A stretch of DNA of 36,938 bases from Treponema sp. (GTDB lineage: Bacteria > Spirochaetota > Spirochaetia > Treponematales > Treponemataceae). Positions 7,313 to 14,834 of this stretch are shown one piece after another (positions within the stretch are counted from its first letter, which is position 1; each line of letters begins with the position of its first letter). The stretch covers positions 1 to 36,938 of the forward strand of contig JAILCM010000176.1 of the NCBI GenBank assembly GCA_024680155.1. Reading direction: 5' to 3'. The notes under the pieces are model-generated. The model saw only the letters and a program-made list of their open reading frames with translations. It had not been told where the DNA came from and did no database searches. Made by a program: the position numbers and the translations under genes.

Positions 7313-8806
7313 TTAGTAATCCAAGCCTGTAAAAAGCTTAAACTGAGCATAGCCCTGATATTCAAGCATTTTGTATCCATTGCAAACACGGCATCCTGCA
7401 AGAGAAGCTCTCTTCATTACCGGTGTGATTGCAGGTTTATAAATAATATCAAACAAAAGTTCGTCGCCGCGGAATTTGTAAAAATACAACGGGTCTGTAC
7501 TTTCTGGTGTAGGATCATCAGTTGTCATTCCTACAGAAGTTGTTTGAATAATCAATTTAGAATATTCGTCAAGAACCGGAGCGCATGAAGGGTCGAGAGA
7601 GCAATATTCAAATCCGTATTTTTCGGCAAGCTGTTTTGCAGAAGAAACTGTTCTGTTGAATACGCAAACTTTTGCTCCCATCTGTTTTAAAACAAATGCA
7701 ATTGCTTTAGAAGCTCCACCGGCACCAATCAGGGCAACTTTTCGTCGTTTGATTTTTACTGGACCAAGGAATTCTTCCAGAGCCTGTTTAAATCCAATTG
7801 CATCCGTATTATAACCAATCCATTTATTATCACGGCGGACTACAGTATTACATGCTCCAATTTGAACAACTTCCGGCGACTGGTCATGCAAATAATAAAG
7901 AACATTTTCTTTGTGCGGAATTGTAACCGAAAGTCCCTGAATGCCCATATATTCTGCAAAATTAAGCGTTTCAGAAACAAGAGATGAACGGATTGGAATA
8001 TAAACTGCGTTCAGCTTATGCTTCTGGTAACCGTAATTGTGAATTTCCGGGCTTGAAGTTTTTGTAAGCGGATAACCAGTAATTCCGTAAAGTTTTGTGT
8101 TTGCATCAATTGAGCGGAATTTGTAAAGATTATTTATAGTCATTGGGTCAATATGACCGATTGCGTTCATGTTTGTAAGAGTTTCTTCCGGCGAAACAAA
8201 AGTAAGATATGAATTTGAACGTTGAGCAAGAATTCGAGAAGGAAATCCTTCTGCACCCATTGCACAGAAAATGTGATCGTATTGGGTAATTGCCGAACCT
8301 TCTTTAAACAAATTCACCAAATCAGAGAGCTTTTTTGGCATAAATGCAATTTTTGGAATTTCGTAACCGGTTCGTCGCATAGATTCACATTTTTCGCGCA
8401 AATTATAAACTGGTTCTTTCATGCTGTGGCAGCTTCGGATAATTCTTACACCAAAAGCAAGAGCCGCATCCTGAATACTTGGAATATTAAAATCTTCCTC
8501 AAAATCTACATAAGCAAAAGTTCTGGAATTATTCTGTTCAGCAAAAGCAAGTGCACGTCCAAAAAGATTTGTACGCGAAAATTCACCGCCATCAAAAAGT
8601 CCGCCATCAATATCACGACGGATTGTAAGAATACACGGAAGCCTTATAAGACTTGGAAAACGTCTTACACTTAAAAGTTCCTGTTCTTCAAGGTAATCGG
8701 CCCTAAGTTCAACAAGGTCAACAAATTTTTCATATTTACGAACGAGTGCAACGTCTTCTTCAAGAGTTTTGCCCGTAAGAGTCATACAAATAAGCGGTGA
8801 GTTCAT
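7313..8806 (-). CDS. aroDE: Bifunctional 3-dehydroquinate dehydratase / shikimate dehydrogenase
   Basis: One 497-residue chain joins two successive shikimate-pathway steps in the cytoplasm. Residues 1-225 are a type I dehydroquinate dehydratase: ELRADYLE, catalytic His127 in RSCHSM and the Schiff-base Lys152 in PKIAFMPK. Residues 235-497 are shikimate dehydrogenase: GITGYPLTKTSSPEIHN, catalytic Lys299 in SVTIPHKE, Asp335 in NTDAIGF, and the NADP-binding GAGGASKA (361-368) with FNRT. Both active sites look complete. The same fusion order is known in plants and in some bacteria. The gene starts 15 bases after the PASTA gene and is followed after 20 bases by rpiA, so it is probably in one operon with them. 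Confidence 0.95.
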   Translation of the reverse strand: MNSPLICMTLTGKTLEEDVALVRKYEKFVDLVELRADYLEEQELLSVRRFPSLIRLPCILTIRRDIDGGLFDGGEFSRTNLFGRALAFAEQNNSRTFAYVDFEEDFNIPSIQDAALAFGVRIIRSCHSMKEPVYNLREKCESMRRTGYEIPKIAFMPKKLSDLVNLFKEGSAITQYDHIFCAMGAEGFPSRILAQRSNSYLTFVSPEETLTNMNAIGHIDPMTINNLYKFRSIDANTKLYGITGYPLTKTSSPEIHNYGYQKHKLNAVYIPIRSSLVSETLNFAEYMGIQGLSVTIPHKENVLYYLHDQSPEVVQIGACNTVVRRDNKWIGYNTDAIGFKQALEEFLGPVKIKRRKVALIGAGGASKAIAFVLKQMGAKVCVFNRTVSSAKQLAEKYGFEYCSLDPSCAPVLDEYSKLIIQTTSVGMTTDDPTPESTDPLYFYKFRGDELLFDIIYKPAITPVMKRASLAGCRVCNGYKMLEYQGYAQFKLFTGLDY

Positions 8807-8821
8807 TTTTTAATCCTATTT

Positions 8822-10168
8822 TTACTCAACAAGTTTTTTTGCTTTAGCCTTATCTGCAACATACAAAACAAGAGTTGTTCCGCGTGGAACTGCATAAGGT
8901 ATAGTCAGGTTTCCGCCAGGATGATTAAAGTTCAAGATTGTGTAGGCATTTCCTTCAGCTGGAATTGCTTCAATTCGCATTGCAATTGGGTATGGATATG
9001 AAGTTAAGTTTTCGTGGAAGATTCCGTATACGTTTTCGTCCACTGGTTCAGAAGGCATTGCCATTTCAATTGCAACTCTTGTATAGTTTGGTACAAATTC
9101 GCTTTCAATAGTTTCCTGTGAAGTTACGGTTCCTGCTTTTTCGTCATCAGTTGCATCATGTGATGTAATGTCGAATACAATCTTGCTTCTTGCAATTGTC
9201 TGGAGCAAATCGTTTACGTTTTGACCGATTACATAAGGACGACGTGTATTTTCGTAGTTTGGACCGCGGCTTACAACAAGCTGAACTGTAACTGGAGAAG
9301 AAATTCTAAATCCTTCTGGTGGATCCTGTTCAAGAATTGTTCCCGGGTCAGAAGTATCTGGAATATATTTTGGAGTTGCAAGAACGATAAGCGGTTCAAG
9401 CTGACCTGCAAACAAAGTCTGTAAGCTCATCTGAACGTCATCAAGATTTCTTCCAACGTAATCACCAACTGAATCAACAACAACACCACGGCTAACAACA
9501 AGCGAAACTCGGCTATAACCTTTTACAATTGTTCCAGCTTCAGGATCCTGTTCAAGAATTGTTCCTTTATCTGCAGGATTATTTGAGTATCGCAAGTTGA
9601 TTTTTGGATAAAGTTCCTTTACTTGCATTTCTATAAGTGCGTCTTCAAGTGATTCACCAACAACATTTGGTACAAGGACCTGTTCCGGGCCTTTTACGTT
9701 TGCAAAGAAAACTGCACAACAAACTCCAATCATAACAATAAAGGCAATTGCACAGGTGATGATGAGGGCTGGTACGCTAGATTGCAATTTTTCGTAGCCT
9801 TCGCCAATGTTTACGCGCATTTTTTTAACTTTTTTTATATCTTTTATGTCGAGTTTTTTGCCTTTTGATTTTTTTGATGATGAAGCATCTGGAGTTTTAG
9901 AAACTTCTGCGCTTTTTTCAGGTGATTCTTGTTCTGGTTCAGGCTTTGATTCGCTTGTTTCTGATTCTTCAGATGACTTTTCTTTTGTTTCGGCAGCAGA
10001 TTCCGCTGTGTTTTCAGAGGTCAGTTCAGCGTCGTTCTGATTTTGAGCTTCAGATTGAGATTCAGTTTGAGTTTCAATTTGAGATTCTGTTTGAGTTTGT
10101 TCAGATGACTGATTTTCGTCTTGATTTTCTATTATTTTTTTTGTGATTTCGTTTTCGTCGCTCATCAT
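8822..10168 (-). CDS. Single-pass membrane protein with three PASTA domains, no kinase domain
   Basis: Residues 1-130 are an acidic, Gln/Ser/Glu-rich cytoplasmic tail with repeats such as TQTESQ and TESQSE, ending in a Lys-rich patch (98-118). One membrane segment follows (about 133-157, ALIITCAIAFIVMIGVCCAV). Three PASTA domains then lie outside: about 164-230 (VPNVVGESLEDALIEMQ), 233-305 (VGDYVGRNLDDVQMSLQ) and 311-378 (RPYVIGQNVNDLLQTI). PASTA domains bind peptidoglycan fragments and are usually attached to Ser/Thr kinases or penicillin-binding proteins; neither is present here. A role in sensing or anchoring cell wall is inferred. A GAGGAA Shine-Dalgarno precedes MMSDE; either Met could start. 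It is 26 bases after fmt. Confidence 0.9.
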   Translation of the reverse strand: MMSDENEITKKIIENQDENQSSEQTQTESQIETQTESQSEAQNQNDAELTSENTAESAAETKEKSSEESETSESKPEPEQESPEKSAEVSKTPDASSSKKSKGKKLDIKDIKKVKKMRVNIGEGYEKLQSSVPALIITCAIAFIVMIGVCCAVFFANVKGPEQVLVPNVVGESLEDALIEMQVKELYPKINLRYSNNPADKGTILEQDPEAGTIVKGYSRVSLVVSRGVVVDSVGDYVGRNLDDVQMSLQTLFAGQLEPLIVLATPKYIPDTSDPGTILEQDPPEGFRISSPVTVQLVVSRGPNYENTRRPYVIGQNVNDLLQTIARSKIVFDITSHDATDDEKAGTVTSQETIESEFVPNYTRVAIEMAMPSEPVDENVYGIFHENLTSYPYPIAMRIEAIPAEGNAYTILNFNHPGGNLTIPYAVPRGTTLVLYVADKAKAKKLVE

Positions 10169-10194
10169 TTTTCCTCTTTCGTTTTATTGTAGCA

Positions 10195-11160
10195 TTATTG
10201 TAAAACAGAGCCAACAAAATCACGGGCTCCATTCATAAAATCTTTATAATTCATTGTTTTTTTGCCCTGACGCTGAAGTTCTTTTACAACAAGAATTCCT
10301 TCCGCAGTTTTTATGTAGATTCCTTCGCTTTTTACAAATTCCAAAACTTTTCCTTCTGGTTCTGAATTGTATTTTGATGCGCGTTGGTCTGCGACGTCAA
10401 TGAATCCTGCTTTTAAAATTCTAAGAGGAAGTTCATTTTCTACACACCAGCAGCCAGGATCCGGGTAATAAGCCCTGATTTTTGCTTCTATTGTTGCAGC
10501 ACTTTCTTTCCAGTTGATTTTGCCATCATTTTTTGTGATTATTCCGGTGTAAGAAGGGGTGCCGGTTTGTTCAGTTCCATTTGGAAGAGTTTTTGTTTTT
10601 GACGCATCTTTTAAAAGCGAGCAGATTAGTTCTGCGCCGATTTTTGCACTTTCATTTAAAAGAGATTCGCCTGTTTCTGTGCCGTCAAGAGTGAGGATTT
10701 TTTGTGCAAGAATATTTCCTTCGTCCATTTTAAGTGCAAGAGTTTGAATTGTAACGGCTGTTTGTGTGTCGCGGTTTAAAATTGCCGCAGAAACCGGGGT
10801 GCAGCCGCGGTATTTTGGAAGCAGGGACGGATGAAGGTTGATTCCGCCCATTGGGAACATTGCTAAAAACTTTGGACCAAAGATGTGGCCGTATGCAAAA
10901 CTTATAAGAAGGTCTGCACCAAGGGGAGTAATTTGTTCGCGGGCTTGTGAGTCCAGATGTTCCGGGGTAAAAACCGGGATATTTTTTGAAATTGCAAGTT
11001 CTGCAACCGGAGTAGGGGTAAGTTCTTTGTGGCGGCCTTTAGCGGTAGGTGGATTAGAAAGAACTCCTGCAATTTCAAAACCGCATTCAGTCTGATTGTT
11101 GAGAAGGATTTCTAATGTATCTGCCGCCGCCTGTGGACTTCCTGCAAACAGGATTTTCAT
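10195..11160 (-). CDS. fmt: Methionyl-tRNA formyltransferase
   Basis: The enzyme formylates initiator Met-tRNA using 10-formyl-THF. With the start at 11160 the protein has 321 residues. Catalytic residues fall at N108, H110 and D146, two above E. coli numbering, in GGINLHPSLLPKYRG and MDEGNIL. The start MKILFAGSP is chosen over an in-frame ATG 45 bases upstream (11205) because AAGGCGG lies just before it and the extra 15 residues do not match the family. It follows def by 98 bases, the usual def-fmt pairing. The gap contains a small GAAA-loop hairpin (TGCCA/TGGCA near 11239-11252) but no convincing terminator. Confidence 0.96.
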   Translation of the reverse strand: MKILFAGSPQAAADTLEILLNNQTECGFEIAGVLSNPPTAKGRHKELTPTPVAELAISKNIPVFTPEHLDSQAREQITPLGADLLISFAYGHIFGPKFLAMFPMGGINLHPSLLPKYRGCTPVSAAILNRDTQTAVTIQTLALKMDEGNILAQKILTLDGTETGESLLNESAKIGAELICSLLKDASKTKTLPNGTEQTGTPSYTGIITKNDGKINWKESAATIEAKIRAYYPDPGCWCVENELPLRILKAGFIDVADQRASKYNSEPEGKVLEFVKSEGIYIKTAEGILVVKELQRQGKKTMNYKDFMNGARDFVGSVLQ

Positions 11161-11258
11161 TTTTACCGCCTTGTTAGATTTCCGGGGTAAGCCCGAAAAT
11201 GACACATTTTAATTGCCAAAATGACATTGTTTTGCTGCCAGAAATGGCACTTTTATTT

Positions 11259-11840
11259 CTAAATCTTGCCTTTCTTTTTGGCTTCTTTTGCTGCAAGTTT
11301 TGCCGCTATTTTTGCCTGCTTAGCTGCTTTTGCCTTTTCTTTTTCGGCTGCACGTTCAGCACGTTTTTTGAACTGCGCTTCTGTTTTTTCTGCAAACGCT
11401 TTATCTCCGCGGTCAATATAAAGAATGCCGTCAAGATGGTCGTATTCGTGCTGAATTATTCTTGCCAAAAATCCGTCTGCTTCCAAAGTAAAAGGCTTTC
11501 CTTTTTCGTTCAAAGCCTGAACAGTTACTTTTGTAGGACGTGTAATTGTTTCATAAACCTGAGGAATACTAAGACATCCTTCATCATAATCGCTCATTTC
11601 TTCCGAAGTTTTAATAATCTGAGGGTTAATAAAAACGCGTCTTACATCATCGTCTGCAATAAGAACGAACATTCTTAAAGGTTTTCCAACCTGAGGGCAT
11701 GCAAGTCCAACACCTTCCGCTGCAATCATAGTTTCAAACATGTCTTCTGCAAGCTTGCGGATTTCGTCGTTAACTTCTGCAACCGGCTGAGCTTTTTGTC
11801 GTAAAATATCTTCGCCTAATTTTGTAATTTCAAGAATCAT
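11259..11840 (-). CDS. def: Peptide deformylase with Lys/Ala-rich C-terminal tail
   Basis: The enzyme removes the formyl group from nascent protein N-termini. All three metal-site motifs are present: GVGLACPQVG (43-52), EGCLSIP (87-93, metal ligand Cys89) and HEYDH (131-135). The first motif has Cys where most members have Ala (GxGLAAxQ). After about residue 155 a tail of roughly 38 residues is almost only Ala, Lys and Glu, helical and strongly basic at the end. That tail is not part of the catalytic fold and could bind the ribosome or RNA, which is inference. AAGGAAG precedes the ATG. Confidence 0.95.
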   Translation of the reverse strand: MILEITKLGEDILRQKAQPVAEVNDEIRKLAEDMFETMIAAEGVGLACPQVGKPLRMFVLIADDDVRRVFINPQIIKTSEEMSDYDEGCLSIPQVYETITRPTKVTVQALNEKGKPFTLEADGFLARIIQHEYDHLDGILYIDRGDKAFAEKTEAQFKKRAERAAEKEKAKAAKQAKIAAKLAAKEAKKKGKI

Positions 11841-11855
11841 TTTTTCTTCCTTTAA

Positions 11856-11886
11856 TATGTTCTAATCTGCTACTGTATGTTCTAAT
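11856..11886 (-). repeat. Two direct copies of ATTAGAACATA, 20 bases apart, upstream of def
   Basis: On the minus strand ATTAGAACATA occurs at 11886-11876 and again at 11866-11856, ending just before the def Shine-Dalgarno. The 20-base period equals about two helical turns. It could be a regulator site or a simple tandem duplication. Confidence 0.5.
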
Positions 11887-11904
11887 TCAAGCTACCTGAA
11901 CTGT

Positions 11905-13272
11905 TTATTTTTCAATTCTGATTCTTGCAGCTCGAGCATGTCCTGCCAATCCTTCTGAATCACCAAGGAATCCTGCCGCAACTGCACTTTTTACTATGCC
12001 AGATTTATTATTTTCTACGCGCAAAGTTGTAACTGTTTTAAGGAACATTCTTACGCTAAGTCCGCCAGTAAATCTTGCTGAACCAGAAGTCGGCAATGTG
12101 TGGTTAAGACCTGCTGCATAATCACCAAAAACTTCTGCCGCATAGTGGCCTACAAAAAGAGAGCCGTAATTGTGAACTGCTGCTGCAACTTTATCGCGGT
12201 CTGCTCCTGCTTCCATTGCAAGTTCAAGGTGTTCTGGAGCCTTTTGGTTTGCGGCTTCTACTGCCTGTTCAAGAGAATCTACTATTATAATGCGTCCCTG
12301 AGTGTCTATACTTTGAGATGCAATTGTTTTTGTAGTAAGAGTTTCAAGCTGCTTTTGAATTTCGGCCTGAACTTTCTGTGCAAGCTCCATATCATCAGTT
12401 ACAAGAATTGGCTGAGCAACAACGTCGTGTTCTGCCTGTGCAAGAAGATCTGCCGCAACCCAAGAAGGATTTGCAGTTTTGTCTGCAATTACAAAAACTT
12501 CTGTAGGGCCTGCAATCATATCAATTCCAACAATTCCGTAAACTGCTTTTTTTGCAGCGGCAACAAATTTATTTCCAGGACCAACAATAACATCAGCCTT
12601 TGGAATAGATTCTGTCCCGTAAGCCATTGCACCAATTGCCTGTGAACCGCCGACTGCATAAAGGTGATTTACACCGCAAATATAAGCGGCCGCCATAATT
12701 CCTTCGTCAGCATAAGGTTTTCCGCCTGCATAAGCTTTACCCTGAATGCCGCTTCCAGATTTTTCTGCTTCATCTCTGTCATCCGGGTGAATGCGAGGTG
12801 GTGTACACATAATTACGTTTTCAACACCAGCCGCAATTGCAGGAGTAACTGTCATAATTACAGTTGAAACTAGCGGGAATCGGCCAGCTGGAACGTAACA
12901 GCCTGCAGTTTTTACAGGGATTGTCTTCTGGCCGGTAAATACGCCCGGTACAAGTTCGTCTTCAAAATCAGAAAAAGATTCTCTCTGGCGTTTTGCAAAA
13001 CGGAGTGCTAAATCGTGTGAATAAACGATTGCATCATAAACATCACGCTTTTGAATCTTAAGTTTTTCTGCTGCTGCTTTTAGATCTTCCTGTGGAACTT
13101 CAAAAACAGACGGAACAGAAACATCAAACTTTGCACCGTATATTCTAAGGGCTGCATCCCCTTTTGCTTTTACTTCTTCAAGAACGGAGTTGACAACTTC
13201 ATCCGAATTACCGAACGAACGTCCTTCAAAAAACTCTTTTTCAACTTCGCTGTATTTTTGTATTTTAATCAT
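11905..13272 (-). CDS. hisD: Histidinol dehydrogenase
   Basis: The enzyme carries out the last two steps of histidine synthesis, oxidising histidinol to histidine with two NAD. The 455-residue length is slightly above the usual 430. Family motifs are VPAGRFPLVSTVIMTVTPA, GGSQAIGAMAYGTESIP, VDVIVGPGN-like KADVIVGPGNKFV, IAGPTEV, LLAQAEHD (zinc ligands Gln/His region), KAPEHLEL (catalytic Glu-His) and NHTLPTSGSARF. An insertion around residues 160-185 (RDEAEKSGSGIQGKAYAGGK) accounts for the extra length. It lies 46 bases after the hisA/IE fusion and 64 before def. AGGAAG is present before the ATG. Confidence 0.96.
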   Translation of the reverse strand: MIKIQKYSEVEKEFFEGRSFGNSDEVVNSVLEEVKAKGDAALRIYGAKFDVSVPSVFEVPQEDLKAAAEKLKIQKRDVYDAIVYSHDLALRFAKRQRESFSDFEDELVPGVFTGQKTIPVKTAGCYVPAGRFPLVSTVIMTVTPAIAAGVENVIMCTPPRIHPDDRDEAEKSGSGIQGKAYAGGKPYADEGIMAAAYICGVNHLYAVGGSQAIGAMAYGTESIPKADVIVGPGNKFVAAAKKAVYGIVGIDMIAGPTEVFVIADKTANPSWVAADLLAQAEHDVVAQPILVTDDMELAQKVQAEIQKQLETLTTKTIASQSIDTQGRIIIVDSLEQAVEAANQKAPEHLELAMEAGADRDKVAAAVHNYGSLFVGHYAAEVFGDYAAGLNHTLPTSGSARFTGGLSVRMFLKTVTTLRVENNKSGIVKSAVAAGFLGDSEGLAGHARAARIRIEK

Positions 13273-13318
13273 CGTAACTTCCTAATTTTTCTTAAAAAAC
13301 TATTGGTGGCTCGCAAAT

Positions 13319-14611
13319 TTAAGCTTTATGCCGTTTGTCGAGCTCATCGTATACGTCTTTCCAGGTTACGCCTTCTTTGTACATCAGCACGTTTACAAAG
13401 TAAATTAAATCGGCTGCTTCCCAGATAACGTCTTCTTTTGTTTCAGCCTCGCACAATTCTTCTGCTTCTTCTTCAACCTTTTCGCGAACTCGTTTTGAAT
13501 CAAGTGTTGCAGTGTAAGAACCAGGGCGCGGATTTGCAAAACGGTCTGCAATTACGTTGTAAAGACGACCCATGTTAGATTTTTCCTGTGGGTCTGTAGT
13601 AAAGCAGGTCCAGCTTCCTGTATGGCAGCTAGGTCCAGTTGGAAGAACCGTTGCAAGAACACAATCACGGTCACAGTCAGCACGCATTCTAACAAGTTCT
13701 AAGAAATTTCCGCTTGTTTCGCCCTTAGTCCAAAGTTCATTACGAGAACGACTCCAGAAAGTAAGCTTTTTAGTTTCAAAACTCTTGCGGAAAGCATCTG
13801 CATTTGCAAAACCCTGCATCAAAACATCGCCGTTCATACTCTGCGCAATCACAGGAATTAAAGGCATTTTTTCAAAATCAAGGCAGGCAACAAAAGAATC
13901 AGTAAGATTAACCTTGTTTGTATAAAGTGCCATTCCAAGCTGAACATCACAATGCATTTTTTCAAGTTCTGCAATTTCTTCAACGCTCGAAATTCCACCA
14001 GCCGCAACAACTCGACAATGGACGGCTTCACGCAACTGGCGAACGTAGTCCATGTTTGTGCCCTGCATGCAGCCTTCTTTTTCTACACAAGTGAACAAAA
14101 GTTCCGAACAGAATTTTTCAGCCTGTTTAGCACCTTCAACCAAAGGAATATCAACAGTTTCGGTCCAGCCTTTTACAGCAATTTTTCCGTTTATAGCATC
14201 AACCGAAATTATAATTCTGTCCTTACCAATTGCTGCAGCAAGTTCGTTTAAAAAATCTTCGTTTAAAACCGATTCGCCTGCTTTAGGTTCACTTTTCCAT
14301 GCAGCCGAACCAATGATAACTTTTTCTGCCCCAAGACTTACAAGTTCTTTTGCACGTTTTACAGAACGAATTCCGCCGCCAGTACGAACGTTTCCATGAT
14401 GGAGAAGGCTTTTTAAAAGAGGAGTGTTTACAGTGTTTCCCTTTGCATCAACATTACCAAGTGCCGCATCCAAATCAATTACAGCAACTTCACCATACAT
14501 ATCAAACTGGAGAATCAAAGACTCAGCATCATCGCGCTGAAGCACCAGTTCCTTTCCGTTTTTAAGCTGAACAACGTGTCCATTCTTTAAATCTATAGAA
14601 GCTATTACCAT
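13319..14611 (-). CDS. HisA-like / phosphoribosyl-AMP cyclohydrolase / phosphoribosyl-ATP pyrophosphatase fusion
   Basis: Three histidine-pathway domains are joined in 430 residues. Residues 1-245 are a HisA/HisF-type TIM barrel with IASIDLKNG (Asp7), VIDLDAALG, VRTGGGIRS, ISVDAINGKIAVKGWTE (Asp138) and VAAGGISS; Asp7 and Asp138 match the HisA acid-base pair, so isomerase activity is plausible. Residues 250-338 are HisI with WSRSRNELWTKGETSGN, the metal-binding ADCDRDC and zinc Cys at about 313, 329 and 336. Residues 349-430 are HisE, a MazG-like pyrophosphatase (EEEAEELCEAE, EAADLIYFVNVLM). It is followed by hisD. Fungal His4 has the same order, with an N-terminal barrel relic, HisI, HisE and HisD in one chain. 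The start at 14611 has no clear Shine-Dalgarno. Confidence 0.92.
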   Translation of the reverse strand: MVIASIDLKNGHVVQLKNGKELVLQRDDAESLILQFDMYGEVAVIDLDAALGNVDAKGNTVNTPLLKSLLHHGNVRTGGGIRSVKRAKELVSLGAEKVIIGSAAWKSEPKAGESVLNEDFLNELAAAIGKDRIIISVDAINGKIAVKGWTETVDIPLVEGAKQAEKFCSELLFTCVEKEGCMQGTNMDYVRQLREAVHCRVVAAGGISSVEEIAELEKMHCDVQLGMALYTNKVNLTDSFVACLDFEKMPLIPVIAQSMNGDVLMQGFANADAFRKSFETKKLTFWSRSRNELWTKGETSGNFLELVRMRADCDRDCVLATVLPTGPSCHTGSWTCFTTDPQEKSNMGRLYNVIADRFANPRPGSYTATLDSKRVREKVEEEAEELCEAETKEDVIWEAADLIYFVNVLMYKEGVTWKDVYDELDKRHKA

Positions 14612-14635
14612 GCGGACATTTTAGCAGATTTTTAA

Positions 14636-14752
14636 GGTTTGTACAAATGGCGTGTGTTTGGGAGGGGAAAGTCTCCCCCTCGCTCCAGCCGTAGCCACGG
14701 CTTTCGCTACCCCCTCGCCTAAGGGCTCTGCCCTTAAAATCCCGTGTAAACC
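14636..14752. repeat. GC-rich multi-hairpin intergenic element
   Basis: A GC-rich island in AT-rich flanks. It contains GGGAG/CTCCC near 14660-14678, the hairpin AGCCGTAGCCACGGCT (14687-14702) and a perfect 7-bp stem TAAGGGC-TCT-GCCCTTA (14720-14736). Imperfect outer arms GGTTTGTACA and TGTAAACC close it. On the minus strand it would be the 5' leader of the histidine genes, 25 bases from their start. It is either a leader structure or a dispersed repeat. No histidine-rich leader peptide was found. Confidence 0.6.
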
Positions 14753-14803
14753 AGTTTTTTATAATCTTATAGCTATAATAATATTAAATAGTTATATATT
14801 GAT

Positions 14804-14832
14804 ATATTGTTTGCGTTTTAGTATACTATAAT
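14804..14832 (+). promoter_or_regulatory. Candidate promoter of the structured RNA
   Basis: An exact TATAAT stands at 14827-14832 directly before the 5' arm of the long-range stem. The -35 is weak: TATTGT at 14804-14809 with a 17-base spacer. Transcription would start near 14838, at the edge of the 5' arm. Confidence 0.5.
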
Positions 14833-14834
14833 CC

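Noticed and set aside
11161-11205. Upstream in-frame start for fmt
   Set aside because: No Shine-Dalgarno, and the extra 15 residues precede the conserved MKILFAGSP start, which has its own AAGGCGG.
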